64,000 bases of DNA from Nitrospirillum sp034653355 (GCF_034653355.1 NZ_JAYEER010000003.1:930001-994000), one strand, 5' to 3'. Positions 17,461-26,818 are shown, counted from the first letter of the stretch. A program made the numbers and translations. Notes: generated by a model not told the origin, from the sequence alone.

Positions 17461-17491
17461 CAAGGCCCCTCCCGGGGCCTTGCGTCTTTCC
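17461..17491 (+). terminator. hairpin after the NDUFA12 gene
   Basis: Perfect 9-bp stem CAAGGCCCC (17461-17469), loop TCCC, GGGGCCTTG (17474-17482), then CGTCTTTCC. It lies 130 nt after the NDUFA12 stop and 40 nt before mlaD. The T-run is short, so termination may be partial. Confidence 0.6.
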
Positions 17492-17529
17492 GGACCCGCC
17501 TTATTTCTAGGGTTTTCCAGAGGAAGCGA

Positions 17530-18108
17530 ATGCGCAGCAATGTGATCGAGACCGTGCTGGGGGCCGTCGTCCTGGTGGTGGCGGCGTTCTTCCTCTATTT
17601 CGCCTACACCACGGCCAACATCCGCGCCGTGTCGGGCTATGCCCTGCAGGCCCGCTTCGCCAGCACCGGCGGCCTGACCGCCGGCAGCGACGTGCGCATC
17701 AGCGGCGTCAAGGTGGGCTCGGTCACCAAAGCTTATCTCGATCCCAAGACCTACCAGGCCGTGATCGAGATGCAGATCGACAATCAGGTGAAGCTGCCCG
17801 AGGACACCAGCGCCGGCATCGCGTCCGAAAGCCTGCTGGGCGGCAAGTTCCTGAACCTGCAGCCCGGTGGCGAGGAAGAAATGCTGAAGCCCGGCGGCCG
17901 CATCCAGTACACCCAGTCGGCGGTGAACCTGGAAGACCTGCTCGGCCGCTTCATCTTTAGCGCCGGTGGCAACAACGCCAACAAGGGGGGCGACGCCGGC
18001 CAGCAGGGGCAGCCCGCCCAGCCGGCCCCGCAGGGGCAGCAGCCCGCCCAGACCCAGCAACCCAAGGCCGACCCGTCCAAGGGGCTGCTGAACGGCGGCG
18101 GCAAATGA
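17530..18108 (+). CDS. mlaD: outer membrane lipid asymmetry maintenance protein MlaD
   Basis: 192-aa MCE-domain protein anchored in the inner membrane by one N-terminal segment (residues 5-30, ETVLGAVVLVVAAFFLYFAY). The MCE domain follows (YALQARFASTGGLTAGSDVRISGVKVGSVT, about 37-66; ASESLLGGKFLNLQPGG, about 98-114). MlaD forms the hexameric lipid channel of the MlaFEDB transporter, which keeps phospholipids out of the outer leaflet. The C-terminal 45 residues are a glutamine/proline-rich low-complexity tail. A good ribosome site (AGAGGAAG) precedes the ATG. mlaE and mlaF are not adjacent here. The next gene overlaps by 4 nt (ATGA). Confidence 0.9.
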   Translation: MRSNVIETVLGAVVLVVAAFFLYFAYTTANIRAVSGYALQARFASTGGLTAGSDVRISGVKVGSVTKAYLDPKTYQAVIEMQIDNQVKLPEDTSAGIASESLLGGKFLNLQPGGEEEMLKPGGRIQYTQSAVNLEDLLGRFIFSAGGNNANKGGDAGQQGQPAQPAPQGQQPAQTQQPKADPSKGLLNGGGK

Positions 18109-18803
18109 GCCAGCGGCGCCTGCTGATGGCGGCGGCCTCGTGCCTGGTGCTGGCCGCCGCGGCCGGCGCCTGGGCCCAGAACGCGCCCCAGAACGCGCCT
18201 ACTGGTAACGCCCCCACCATTCCCGGCACGCCGCCGGCCCCGCCCGCCGCGACTCCGGATCAGAAAAAGTCCGGTGACCAGGCCCCGGAGGAGCAGCCGC
18301 CCACCAGCCAGCCCGTGACCGGGCCCGGCGCCGCCGGCCAGCCGCCGCAGCAGGCCCCGGCGGAGGGCGCCGCCGCAGCCCCGGCCGAGGGCGCGGCCTC
18401 GCCCGTGACGCCGCTGCCGCCCCTGCCGCCGCAGCCAGCCGTGGCGCGCACCTTCGAGGATATGAAGATCGCCGTGCTGGGCGGCCTGGACAAGGTGACG
18501 GGCCGCGTCTCCACTGTGGAGATCGCGGTGGGCCAGACCGGCCGCTTCGGGCAGCTGACGGTGGCCGCCCGGGCCTGCCGCAAGACCACGCCCATCGAGG
18601 AACCGGAATCGGCCGCCTTCCTGGATATCGTGGAGGCCAAGCCGGACGATCCGGCGGCCAAGGTCTTCACCGGCTGGATGTTCGCCTCTAGCCCCGCCCT
18701 GTCGGCGATGGAAGACCCCGTCTATGACGTCTGGGTGGTGGACTGCAAGAACCCGGCGACCAAGGCGCCTTCGTCCAAACTTCCCTCTGGCAAATCGCAG
18801 TGA
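18105..18803 (+). CDS. DUF2155 domain-containing secreted protein
   Basis: 232 aa. A signal peptide (LLMAAASCLVLAAAAGAWA, cleavage about residue 24) is followed by about 85 residues rich in proline, alanine and glutamine, then the DUF2155 domain (about 115-220: LGGLDKVTGRVSTVEIAVGQ, RFGQLTVAARACRKTTP, VFTGWMFASSPALSAMEDPVYDVWVVDC). DUF2155 proteins are periplasmic and have no established function. The start overlaps the mlaD stop (ATGA), so translation is coupled. The 3' end overlaps the convergent aat gene by 82 nt. Confidence 0.9.
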   Translation: MSQRRLLMAAASCLVLAAAAGAWAQNAPQNAPTGNAPTIPGTPPAPPAATPDQKKSGDQAPEEQPPTSQPVTGPGAAGQPPQQAPAEGAAAAPAEGAASPVTPLPPLPPQPAVARTFEDMKIAVLGGLDKVTGRVSTVEIAVGQTGRFGQLTVAARACRKTTPIEEPESAAFLDIVEAKPDDPAAKVFTGWMFASSPALSAMEDPVYDVWVVDCKNPATKAPSSKLPSGKSQ

Positions 18804-19387
18804 AACCGCGCCGGCCGGGGCAGCGCCCGGGCCAGCCGGGCCTGATACTCGGCGCGGGGGATTTCCACCGCGCCGAACTGCGACAGGTGGGTGGTGACGA
18901 ACTGCGTGTCCAGCAGGCTGTAGCCGCCGGCGCGCAGGCGGGCCACCAGGTGAACCAGGGCCACCTTGCTGGCGTCCGTCTCGCGCGAGAACATGCTCTC
19001 CCCGAAGAACGCCCCGCCGATCGACACGCCGTAGAGGCCGCCCACCAGTTGGCCTTCCCGCCGACATTCCACGGAATGGGCATGGCCCTGGCGGTGCAGG
19101 GCGACGTAGGCCTCCAGGATCTGGGCGTTGATCCAGGTGTCCGGCCGGTCGGTGGTGGATTTGCCGCAGGCCCGCATCACCCCTTCGAAGTCGGTATCGA
19201 CGCTGACCTGGAAGCGCCCCTGGCGCACGGTGCGCAGCAGGCGGCGCGGCGCGTGGAAGCCGTCCAGGGGCAGGATCCCCCGCTCCGGCGGGTCGAACCA
19301 GAAGATTTCGTCGTCATCGGCGGACTCCGCCATGGGAAAGACGCCCATGGCGTAGGCGCGCAGCAGCAGTTCCGGTGTCAGGCGCAT
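18722..19387 (-). CDS. aat: leucyl/phenylalanyl-tRNA--protein transferase
   Basis: 221-aa aminoacyl-tRNA protein transferase of the N-end rule pathway. It adds Leu or Phe to proteins with N-terminal Arg or Lys, marking them for ClpS/ClpAP. Typical segments: LLLRAYAMGVFPMAE (about 6-20), WFDPPERGILPL (about 30-41), TWINAQILEAYVALHRQGHAHSVE (about 84-107), LVGGLYGVSIGGAFFGESMFS (about 114-134) and LLDTQFVTTHLSQFGAVEIPR (about 156-176). The ATG at 19387 shares one base with the upstream stop (TGATG); a GTG one codon earlier is possible. It is therefore coupled to the DUF2339 gene. The 3' ends of aat and the DUF2155 gene overlap convergently. Confidence 0.95.
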   Translation of the reverse strand: MRLTPELLLRAYAMGVFPMAESADDDEIFWFDPPERGILPLDGFHAPRRLLRTVRQGRFQVSVDTDFEGVMRACGKSTTDRPDTWINAQILEAYVALHRQGHAHSVECRREGQLVGGLYGVSIGGAFFGESMFSRETDASKVALVHLVARLRAGGYSLLDTQFVTTHLSQFGAVEIPRAEYQARLARALPRPARFHCDLPEGSLDEGALVAGFLQSTTQTS

Positions 19388-22036
19388 CACGAGGTCTCAC
19401 CTGGCGTTGGATTGGCCGGCACCCGTGCTGGCGCGAACACCACCCGCTGGTAGACGTAGCCGATGCCCATGAGGCACAGGCCCAGCCCCAGGAAGGACAG
19501 GATGCGCAGCAGTCCGGTCAGGTCGGCCATGTCGGACAGGAAGACCTTCAGCACCGTCACCAGCAACACGGCCAGCGAGGCATAGCGCAGGTCCGCCCGG
19601 CGTGTGCGCACGCCCAGCGCCAGCAGGGCCAGGGCGAAGGCCAGCCAGGCGGCGGAATAGCTGTACCACTCCGCGTCCGTGCGCTCGCCGCCATGGGCCC
19701 ACAGGGTCAGGGTGCTGCCGTGGAAGGCCTGGCGCACCTCCAGCGACACCCAGGTGAACGCCAGGACCAGCACCAGGATGACCAGGGCGCGGCGGGCCAG
19801 TCCGGCTTCCCGCCGCCAAGCCGCGAGGCCAAACAGCAGGGCGGGCAGGGCGTAGACCAGCAGCAGCAGGTTGAACACCGGCCAGGGCCCCACCGGCTCC
19901 ACCGCCCACAGGGGGTTCAGCACCCCCAGTTGCACCAGCACCACCTGGGCCGCCGCCGCCCGTACCAGGATGCGGGCGCCCCAATGGGCGACGGGGTGCG
20001 CCACGGGCCCGGCGGTGCTGCCGGCCCGCCCGGTCAGGACCAGGGCCACCGCCAGGAACAGCACGCTGCGGAGGCTGGTGGGCAACAGGGCGAAGGGATC
20101 GCTGGCCAGGCTACCGGCCTGTATGACCTGGATTTCCAGGCAGGCGAACAGCAGGCCCAGCACCAGGGCCGCCGCTGCCAGCCCCTGCGCCGGCCGGTCG
20201 TCCCGCCGCTGCCGCAGCAACCAGGCGCCAGCAGTACAGGCCACCGCCGGCACACCATAGCCCCACAGCAGCCAGTTGAGGGGGGAGGTGCCGTTCAGCG
20301 GATAGTCCAGCAGCCAGGGGTTCAGGGTCAGGCGCGCCACCACCACGACCGCCACGGCCACCGCCCCGCGCCGCAGAGCATCGGCCAGCGGGGCGACCGT
20401 CGTGCGGCTTTCGATCAGCGCCGCCGCCGGTACCAGCAGCGACAAAGCCGCGGTCAGCCAGGAGGTGCGCAGCAGGGCGGCCAGCGCCAACCCGGCCAGG
20501 GCCAAGGCCGCCAGGACGAAGGCGCCCGGCACGGGCTGGGGGCGCTCGCCCGCCCCGCCCAGGCGGCGGCCCAGGCCATGCCGCCGGCCAGCGCCACGGC
20601 CCCGCCCGCCCAGGCGAGGTCGGGCAGCGCGCCAGTATGGTCGAAGGTCCAGCCGGCCCAGGCCAGCCCCACAAGGGGCAGGGCGGCACCCCAAGCCCAG
20701 GCCCGGGGCAGGCGGTGCGTGCCGGTCAGGGCCCGCAGCCCTGCAGCCGCGAAGCCCAGGCCGAAGGCGGCGGCCACGCCCAGCTGAACGGGATAGGACA
20801 GGCCGGCGGTGCGCACGGTATAGCCCTGGGCCAATGCCAGCGTGGCCAGCAGGGCGGCGATGGGCGCCAGCGCCTCCGTCACCTCCGGCCTGTGGGACGG
20901 CGCGCGCGCGGCGGCGACGGCCAGCAGGGCCAGGGCCGCCAGCCCGGCCACGCCGGCGGCGTCGTAGTCCGTGGCCACCAGCAACAACCAATCCAGCACC
21001 ATGGGCAGGCCACCTAGGGCGGCGACGACCCAGGCATCGGTGACAACCGGCCGCTCCCGCCGCAGGTCCAGCAGGCCGAAGCCCAGCCCGGTGGCGGACA
21101 AGGCCACCAGGAACAGGACGATGGGCGTGGCTTCCACGGTATGCGCGGCGGCGGTGACTACCCATAACGCCGCCCCGGCCAGCACGGGCAGGCCCAGCCA
21201 AGCCGCGGGCAGGCGCCAGCTTACGGCCAGGGTGGCGGTGTTCAGCAGGGCCAGATAGCCGAACAGGGCCCAGGCGGAGGGGTGGTCGCTGGGCACCAGG
21301 GCGGGCACGGCCAGGCCGCCGCCCAGGCCCAGCAGGGCGATGAAGGCGCCTGGGGACAGCCCGTCCCCCCGCCATGGCGCAGAGCCAACAGGAAAGCCAC
21401 GGCCGACAGGGCGCCCAGGCCGGCGAAGGTGGCGCCGGGGCCGATCAGCCCGTGCAGGGCGTGCGCGGCATAGACGCAGGCGAAGGCGATGGCAAGGCCC
21501 GCCGCCGTCAGGGCCGCGGGGATGGAGGCGGCGGGCAGGGGCGCCTTGGTTGTGGTCGCGTCCCCGGCGCGGCCGCGCATCACGTCACCGGCGGTAACGA
21601 GGGCCGCGCCGAACAGGCCGCCCAGGGTCAGACGCACGGCGGGGCCCAGCAGGCCCTGGTCCACGGCATATTTGGCCAGGAACACGCCGGCCAGCGCCAC
21701 GGCCAGCGCACCCAGCCACACCAGCCAGCGCGTGCCCAGCGCCTGTTCCAGCGACGGGGCGGCGGGCCGGTAAGCAGGCTGTGCAACGGCTTTGGGAATG
21801 GGTGCCGGCGGCGGTGGGGCGACTGGGCCGGGCGGCGGGACGGAGGCCGGGAAGGCGGGGGCGGGCGGCGGCGCCATCGCGGGCTGGGCGGGTGGGACAC
21901 CCCCCTCCGGGTGGCTCAACCGCCCGGTCAGCGCCTCCAGCCGGGCGTTCATCTCCGCCAGGCGGCGCTCCGCCTTCTCGCTGCGGATCAGGGCCCACAG
22001 GGCCACCATCAGGGCGATGAAGACAAGAAAGGCCAT
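19387..22036 (-). pseudogene. DUF2339 family integral membrane protein, two frameshifts
   Basis: A large membrane protein: short N-terminal helix (MAFLVFIALMVALWALIRSEK), coiled-coil and proline-rich linker, then ALGTRWLVWLGALAVALAGVFLAKYAVDQ and about 20 further hydrophobic segments to the C-terminus (SFLGLGLCLMGIGYVYQRVVF). This is the DUF2339 pattern; function unknown. The frame breaks twice: at C6 (plus strand 21365-21370) and at G5 (20538-20542). Restoring one base at each place gives one 883-aa protein, a normal family length, with continuous hydrophobic helices across both junctions (GLSPGAFIALLGLGGGLAVP and APQPVPGAFVLAALALAG). Either sequencing errors or a recently inactivated gene. 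It is followed by aat with overlapping stop and start. Confidence 0.85.
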
Positions 22037-22099
22037 GCCGGTCCCAGGATCGCGCTCAGTGACAGGAAGGGTAGTGCATTTCCCCGCCCCGCGCAGGCC

Positions 22100-22156
22100 C
22101 GGAAAAGCGACAGGCCCGGGGCCGACCGTGTGGCGGTCGATCCCGGGCCCGGGCCT
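22100..22156 (-). terminator. terminator downstream of accC
   Basis: On the minus strand, just after the accC stop, AGGCCCGGG (22156-22148) pairs with CCCGGGCCT (22120-22112), with an inner hairpin GACCG/CGGTC. GTCGCTTTTCC follows (T-run about 22106-22103). It separates accC from the DUF2339 gene. Confidence 0.6.
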
Positions 22157-22180
22157 GACGCGTGGATCGATGGGGAAGGA

Positions 22181-23539
22181 TCAGCCGGCGGGCTGGTTCT
22201 TCATCCATTCCTCCAGCCAGCGGATGTCATAGTCGCCGTTGATGAAGTCCGGCTGGGCGATGATGCGCTGGTGCAGGGGCAGGGTGGTGTCGATACCGCC
22301 GATGACGAATTCCTCGATGGCGCGGCGCAGGCGCATCAGGCACTCGTTGCGGCTGTTTCCATGGACGATCAGCTTGGCGATCATGCTGTCGTAGTGCGGC
22401 GGCACGCGGTAGCCGTCGTACAGGGCGCTGTCGACGCGCACGCCCAGGCCGCCCGGGGCGTGATAGCCGTCGATCTTGCCCGGGCTGGGGGCGAAGGTCA
22501 CCGGGTTCTCGGCGTTCACGCGGCACTCGATGGAATGGCCGTTGAACTTGATGTCGTCCTGGCCGTAGCCCAGCGGCGCGCCGGTGGCGACACGGATCTG
22601 CTCGCGCACCAGGTCGACGCCGGTGACCATCTCGCTGATCGTGTGCTCGATCTGCAAGCGGGTGTTCATCTCGATGAAGTAGAACTGCCCGTTCTCGTAC
22701 AGGAACTCCATCGTGCCGACGCCGCGGTAGCCGAAGGCCGCCGCCGTCTTGGCCGCCAGGTTGCCGATGAAGGCGCGCTCTTCCGCGTTCAGCGCCGGCG
22801 ACGGCGCCTCTTCCACCACCTTCTGGTGGCGGCGCTGGATGGAGCAGTCGCGCTCGCCGAAATGCACCACGGCGCCGTGGTGGTCGCCCAGCAGCTGGAT
22901 TTCGATGTGGCGCGGCTTGGCCAGGTACTTTTCCATGTAGACTTGGTCGTTGCCGAAGGCGGCGCGCGCCTCGCCCCGGGCCAACTGATAAGCCTCCCGC
23001 AGCTCGGACTCGGCCCAGGCCACCTTCATGCCCTTGCCGCCGCCGCCGGCCGCCGCCTTGATCAGGACGGGGTAGCCAATGCGGGCGGCGTTGACCAGGG
23101 CGGCCTCCACCGTCTCCACCGGGCCGTCCGAACCGGGGACGACCGGCAGGCCCAGCTCCAGCACCGTGCGCTTGGCCGTGACCTTGTCGCCCATGATGCG
23201 GATGTGTTCCGGCGACGGGCCGATCCAGGCGAAGCCGTGTTCCTCCACCATCTGCGCGAACTGCGCGTTCTCGGACATGAAGCCGATACCCGGGTGGATG
23301 GCGTCCGCCCCGGTGATGGCCGCCGCCGACAGGATGGCCGGAATGTTCAGGTAGCTTTCCTTGGCCGAGGGCGGGCCGATGCACACGCTCTCGTCCGCCA
23401 GGCGGACATGCATGGCGTCGGCGTCGGCGGTGGAATGCACCGCCACGGTTTTGATGCCCATCTCGCGGCAGGCGCGGTGGATGCGAAGCGCGATCTCGCC
23501 GCGATTGGCGATCAGGACCTTTTCGAACAGGCCGCCCAT
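22181..23539 (-). CDS. accC: acetyl-CoA carboxylase, biotin carboxylase subunit
   Basis: 452-aa ATP-grasp enzyme that carboxylates biotin on AccB with ATP and bicarbonate, the first half of malonyl-CoA synthesis for fatty acids. Motifs: FEKVLIANRGEIALRIHRACREMG (4-27), ATP-binding KAAAGGGGKGMKVAW (about 159-173), HHGAVVHFGERDCSIQRRHQK (about 209-229), FYFIEMNTRLQIEH (about 280-293) and the Arg loop. Full length for the family. ATG 23539 (MGGLFEKV) is preferred over an in-frame TTG two codons earlier; GAGGG sits about eight bases upstream. It starts ten bases after the accB stop, so the two are in one operon. Confidence 0.97.
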   Translation of the reverse strand: MGGLFEKVLIANRGEIALRIHRACREMGIKTVAVHSTADADAMHVRLADESVCIGPPSAKESYLNIPAILSAAAITGADAIHPGIGFMSENAQFAQMVEEHGFAWIGPSPEHIRIMGDKVTAKRTVLELGLPVVPGSDGPVETVEAALVNAARIGYPVLIKAAAGGGGKGMKVAWAESELREAYQLARGEARAAFGNDQVYMEKYLAKPRHIEIQLLGDHHGAVVHFGERDCSIQRRHQKVVEEAPSPALNAEERAFIGNLAAKTAAAFGYRGVGTMEFLYENGQFYFIEMNTRLQIEHTISEMVTGVDLVREQIRVATGAPLGYGQDDIKFNGHSIECRVNAENPVTFAPSPGKIDGYHAPGGLGVRVDSALYDGYRVPPHYDSMIAKLIVHGNSRNECLMRLRRAIEEFVIGGIDTTLPLHQRIIAQPDFINGDYDIRWLEEWMKNQPAG

Positions 23540-23549
23540 GGTCAAACCC

Positions 23550-24005
23550 TCACTCGATGATCAGCAGGACTTCGCCGTATTCGACGGGCTGGGCGTCGCC
23601 AACCTGGATCTGGGTCACGGTGCCGGCCTTGGTCGCCTTGATCGGGTTCATGACCTTCATGGCCTCGATGATCAGCAGGGTCTGGCCCACCTTCACCGCG
23701 TCGCCCACCTTCACGAAGGTGCCGGCGCCCGGCTCCGGCGCCAGATAGGCGGTGCCGACCATGGGGGACTTCACGGCGCCCGGATGCTGGGCCGGCGGCA
23801 CGGCCGCCACGGGGGCGGCGGCGGGTGCCACGGCGGCTACCGGGGCGGCGGCCACGGCGATCGGTGCCACGGCGGCGGCCGGGGCGGCGCGGGACAGGCG
23901 GATGCGCTTTTCGCCTTCCGCGTATTCGATCTCGGTGAGACCGGTCTCGCCGAGAAGCTCGGCCAACTTGCGCACGAATTCGCTGTCGAGTTCGAAGGTC
24001 GCCAT
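23550..24005 (-). CDS. accB: acetyl-CoA carboxylase, biotin carboxyl carrier protein
   Basis: 151-aa biotin carrier. The N-terminal part (MATFELDSEFVRKLAELLGETGLTE) is followed by an alanine/valine/proline-rich hinge (about 45-75) and a C-terminal biotinyl domain. The acceptor lysine is in EAMKVMNPIKA (about residues 116-126; the usual motif is EAMKMMN). It carries carboxybiotin between AccC and the carboxyltransferase AccAD. The ATG at 24005 has AGGA at a good distance; the ATG two codons earlier is too close to it. It is directly followed by accC. Confidence 0.96.
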   Translation of the reverse strand: MATFELDSEFVRKLAELLGETGLTEIEYAEGEKRIRLSRAAPAAAVAPIAVAAAPVAAVAPAAAPVAAVPPAQHPGAVKSPMVGTAYLAPEPGAGTFVKVGDAVKVGQTLLIIEAMKVMNPIKATKAGTVTQIQVGDAQPVEYGEVLLIIE

Positions 24006-24084
24006 TGTCATGATCCTGGGTACTGGGCTGCGGTTAAGCCGCCGATGGGTCGGTCGATTGTGGGATAGGCCGGTCTGCCCGCTG

Positions 24085-24546
24085 TCAGGCGGGTGTCGAG
24101 GGACTGTCGATCAGGCGGGCCGCCGCCTGGAGCGCCAGCAGGTAGCCCTGCGAGCCGAAGCCGCAGATGACGCCCTTCGCGACCGGCGACACGTAGGAAT
24201 GGTGCCGGAACGGCTCGCGCCGGAAGATGTTGCTCAAATGCACCTCGACCACCGGCAGGCCCACGGCGCTCAGCGCGTCGTGGATGGCGATGGATGTATG
24301 TGTGTACGCGCCGGCGTTCAGGATGATGGCATCGTGTTCGCCACGGGACTCCTGAATCCAGGTGACCAGCTCGCCCTCATGGTTGGACTGGCGGAAATCG
24401 ACCTCCAGGCCCAGGCGCGCGGCCGTCTCCTGGCAGGCGTTCTCGATATCCTCCAGCGTCTCCGCGCCATAGATGTGCGGCTCGCGAATCCCCAGCATGT
24501 TGAGGTTCGGACCGTTCAGGATCAGGACGGAGGGCGCGATGGCCAA
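24085..24546 (-). CDS. aroQ: 3-dehydroquinate dehydratase, type II
   Basis: 153-aa type II dehydroquinase of the shikimate pathway (3-dehydroquinate to 3-dehydroshikimate). Motifs: VLILNGPNLNMLGIREPHIYG (7-27) with the flexible lid, DFRQSNHEGELVTWIQ (about 52-67), ILNAGAYTHTSIAIHDAL (about 77-94) and EVHLSNIFRREPFRHHSYVS (about 104-123). No ATG is available near the start of the domain; I chose the TTG at 24546, which has AAAGG about ten bases upstream and gives the normal family length. A sigma-70 type promoter lies about 80 nt before it. It leads the aroQ-accB-accC set, a common arrangement. Confidence 0.94.
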   Translation of the reverse strand: MAIAPSVLILNGPNLNMLGIREPHIYGAETLEDIENACQETAARLGLEVDFRQSNHEGELVTWIQESRGEHDAIILNAGAYTHTSIAIHDALSAVGLPVVEVHLSNIFRREPFRHHSYVSPVAKGVICGFGSQGYLLALQAAARLIDSPSTPA

Positions 24547-24631
24547 GGGTATATCGCCTTTGCGTACGTACGTCTCAAAAACCGAACGTGCGGGGGTATG
24601 CGTCCCCCGGACGACGTTCGTCGAAGGCCGC

Positions 24632-24659
24632 TTTATAACACGGGCAGCAGCGGGGGCAA
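24632..24659 (-). promoter_or_regulatory. candidate sigma-70 promoter of aroQ-accB-accC
   Basis: On the minus strand TTGCCC (24659-24654), 16 bp, TATAAA (24637-24632). Transcription would start near 24625, leaving a leader of about 80 nt before the aroQ TTG. It is the best promoter match between the dsbA-like gene and aroQ. Confidence 0.5.
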
Positions 24660-24756
24660 GAATCCACGCGCATGAAGACCGAGGGCGACACCGGTGGGCC
24701 CCCATGCGCCCCGGGGCTGGAACCGGCCCGACGCCTACTGCGCCAGCCGGCCAGGG

Positions 24757-25539
24757 TCAGCTCTTGGCGCCGCGGGCCTTGGCGAACAGATCCTTGAAGG
24801 CGTCGGCGCCGATGGCGCCCGGCACCAGGGTGTTGCCAATGACGAAGCCCGGCGTGCCGTGGATATTCAGCGCGTCGGCCAGCGCCAGGTTGGCGTCGAT
24901 CTCCTTCTGCACGGCAGGGGACTCCATGTCCTTGGCCAGGCGGTCGGTGTCGGCGCCCGCGTCCTTGGCGATGGACAGGATGCGGTCCTTGTCCAGCTTG
25001 CCCGTGGCGGCCATCAGCGCCGCGTGCACGGTGTCGTACTTGCCCTGCAGGTTGGCGGCCAGGGCGGCCTTGGCGGCGATGACCGATGCCGGGCCCAGGA
25101 TGGGGAATTCCTTGTAGACGATGCGGACCTTGCCATCCTTCTTGATGGCGGCGTCCATCTCCGGCTGGGTGTGCTTGCAATAGCCGCACTGGTAGTCGAA
25201 GAATTCCACCATCGTCACGTCGCCCTTCAGGTTTCCGCCGGCGGGCGAGGTCTTGGAGGCGAACAGCTCATCCTTGTGCTTCACCAGCGCATCGGCGGCG
25301 GCTTTGGCCTCTTCCGCCTCGCTCTTGTCCTGCAGGGCCTGCACCGCCTCGGCGATCACCTCGGGATGGGCCAGAAGGTAGTCGTGGACAATTTGTTCCA
25401 CCTGCGCCTTGTCGTAGGGGCCCTTGTCGGCCACCGGCTTGTCGCTCATCGCTTTGTCGGCGGCGAAGACGGGGCTGACGACCGCCAGGCCGGCGAGCGC
25501 CACGGTGGCGTAGAGGGTGGCGGCGATGGTACGCGACAT
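24757..25539 (-). CDS. periplasmic DsbA-family thiol-disulfide oxidoreductase
   Basis: 260 aa. Signal peptide (MSRTIAATLYATVALAGLAVVSPVFA, cleavage about 26). An N-terminal helical part (YDKAQVEQIVHDYLLAHPEVIAEAVQAL, about 42-69) is typical of ScsC/BdbD-like and Com1-like proteins. The thioredoxin-fold domain has the redox pair C118-G-Y-C121 (FFDYQCGYCKH) and the cis-proline loop in IHGTPGFVIG near the end. It probably oxidises or isomerises disulfides of exported proteins. The start at 25539 begins the signal sequence, with GGAG about ten bases upstream. It is followed by aroQ after a 210-nt gap with its own promoter, so it is probably a separate transcript. Confidence 0.9.
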   Translation of the reverse strand: MSRTIAATLYATVALAGLAVVSPVFAADKAMSDKPVADKGPYDKAQVEQIVHDYLLAHPEVIAEAVQALQDKSEAEEAKAAADALVKHKDELFASKTSPAGGNLKGDVTMVEFFDYQCGYCKHTQPEMDAAIKKDGKVRIVYKEFPILGPASVIAAKAALAANLQGKYDTVHAALMAATGKLDKDRILSIAKDAGADTDRLAKDMESPAVQKEIDANLALADALNIHGTPGFVIGNTLVPGAIGADAFKDLFAKARGAKS

Positions 25540-25810
25540 CGAGACGAACTCCGGTTGCGGCCTGGACCTCGAGGGGAACGGCGAAGGCCGGCAGCATGGA
25601 CCAGGCGGCGACGGGGCGCAATCCCGCAGCCTTGGCGGGCCCGGGGGTGCGGCGTCCTGCGCCGATGGCCGGGTGCCTACGTTTGTAGGTTGTCCATCGT
25701 CGCGCTTGCCAGGGCGGCGGCGCTGTGCGGTCATGGGTGGGCCTGGGGTCACGTAGGATTTCGCCGGCGGGGATGTGTTTCCACGCCCGGGCACGACGGT
25801 GGGGTTGGCC

Positions 25811-26818
25811 ATGACCATGGCGGATGATGATGACGATTTCCTGTTCCAGGATGAGGATGACGAAGAGGACGAGGCTGACGAGGTCTCGGAACTCGTCCCG
25901 GGCATGCCGCCCTGGCAGGTGCTGATCGTCGACGATGATCCCGAAGTCCATGCCATGACCCGCCTGGTCATGCGCAAGTTCGCGTTCCAGGGCCGCGGCT
26001 TGGCCTTCATCTCCGCCTATTCCGCCGCCGAGGCGCTGGAGGTCATGAAGGGCGAGCACGACATCGCCATGATCCTGCTGGACGTGGTGATGGAAAGCGA
26101 TGACGCCGGCCTGAAGCTGGTGCCCCGCATCCGGGATGAGTTGGGCAACCGGGCGGTGCGCATCATCCTGCGCACGGGCCAGCCGGGCCAGGCGCCGGAG
26201 GACGCGGTCATCGCCGGCTATGACGTCAACGACTACAAGGCCAAGACGGAACTGACGGCGCGCAAGCTGGTCACCGCCACCATCACGGCGCTGCGCGCCT
26301 ACCACCACATCCGCACCCTGGAACGCTCCTGCCTGGGGATGGAGCGGGTGGCGGGCCTGGGCCTGTGCCAGATGGCGCTGTCCGGTCCGTCCTCCGCCGC
26401 CGGCGCCGCCCTGGACCAGATCGCCGAGGTGCTGGAACAGCCGGCGGACGGCCTGTTCTGCGTCATCTACGGTGCCGACCGGCTGTCGGCCCGCATCCTG
26501 GCGGGACGCGGACGCTATCAGGACGCGGCCGGCCATCCCCTGGCCACCGTGGCCGACACCGGCGCCCTGGCCACCGCCCTGCGCAGCCCGGGGGACCTGC
26601 GGCACGAGTTCACCGACGACGCCATGACGCTGGCCTGGCCGCTGACGCCCCAGGCCTCCGGCGGCGGCGCCCATGCCGGGGCCGTCGCCATGCTGCACCT
26701 GCATCTGGTGCGCCCCCTGGATGAGATCGCGCGCCGGCTGGCCTTGCTGATGATGATGCGCATCGCCGACGCGCTGGTCACCGCCTGGGCCCTGGAACAG
26801 GCGCGCGAGCCCGCCTGA
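25811..26818 (+). CDS. response regulator with DUF3369 domain
   Basis: 335 aa. An aspartate/glutamate-rich head (residues 4-25) precedes a receiver domain (about 36-160). The acidic pocket is VLIVDDDPEV, the phosphorylated residue is D91 (MILLDVVM), and the later signature is IILRTGQPGQAPE...YDVNDYKAKTELT, characteristic of response regulators with a DUF3369 output domain (about 165-325). No HD-GYP or GGDEF output is visible, though such regulators often have one. The start is uncertain: ATG 25811 or 25817, or the earlier ATG 25775. It precedes a chemoreceptor on the same strand by about 100 nt, suggesting a role in sensing or motility (inference). Divergent from the dsbA-like gene. Confidence 0.85.
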   Translation: MTMADDDDDFLFQDEDDEEDEADEVSELVPGMPPWQVLIVDDDPEVHAMTRLVMRKFAFQGRGLAFISAYSAAEALEVMKGEHDIAMILLDVVMESDDAGLKLVPRIRDELGNRAVRIILRTGQPGQAPEDAVIAGYDVNDYKAKTELTARKLVTATITALRAYHHIRTLERSCLGMERVAGLGLCQMALSGPSSAAGAALDQIAEVLEQPADGLFCVIYGADRLSARILAGRGRYQDAAGHPLATVADTGALATALRSPGDLRHEFTDDAMTLAWPLTPQASGGGAHAGAVAMLHLHLVRPLDEIARRLALLMMMRIADALVTAWALEQAREPA

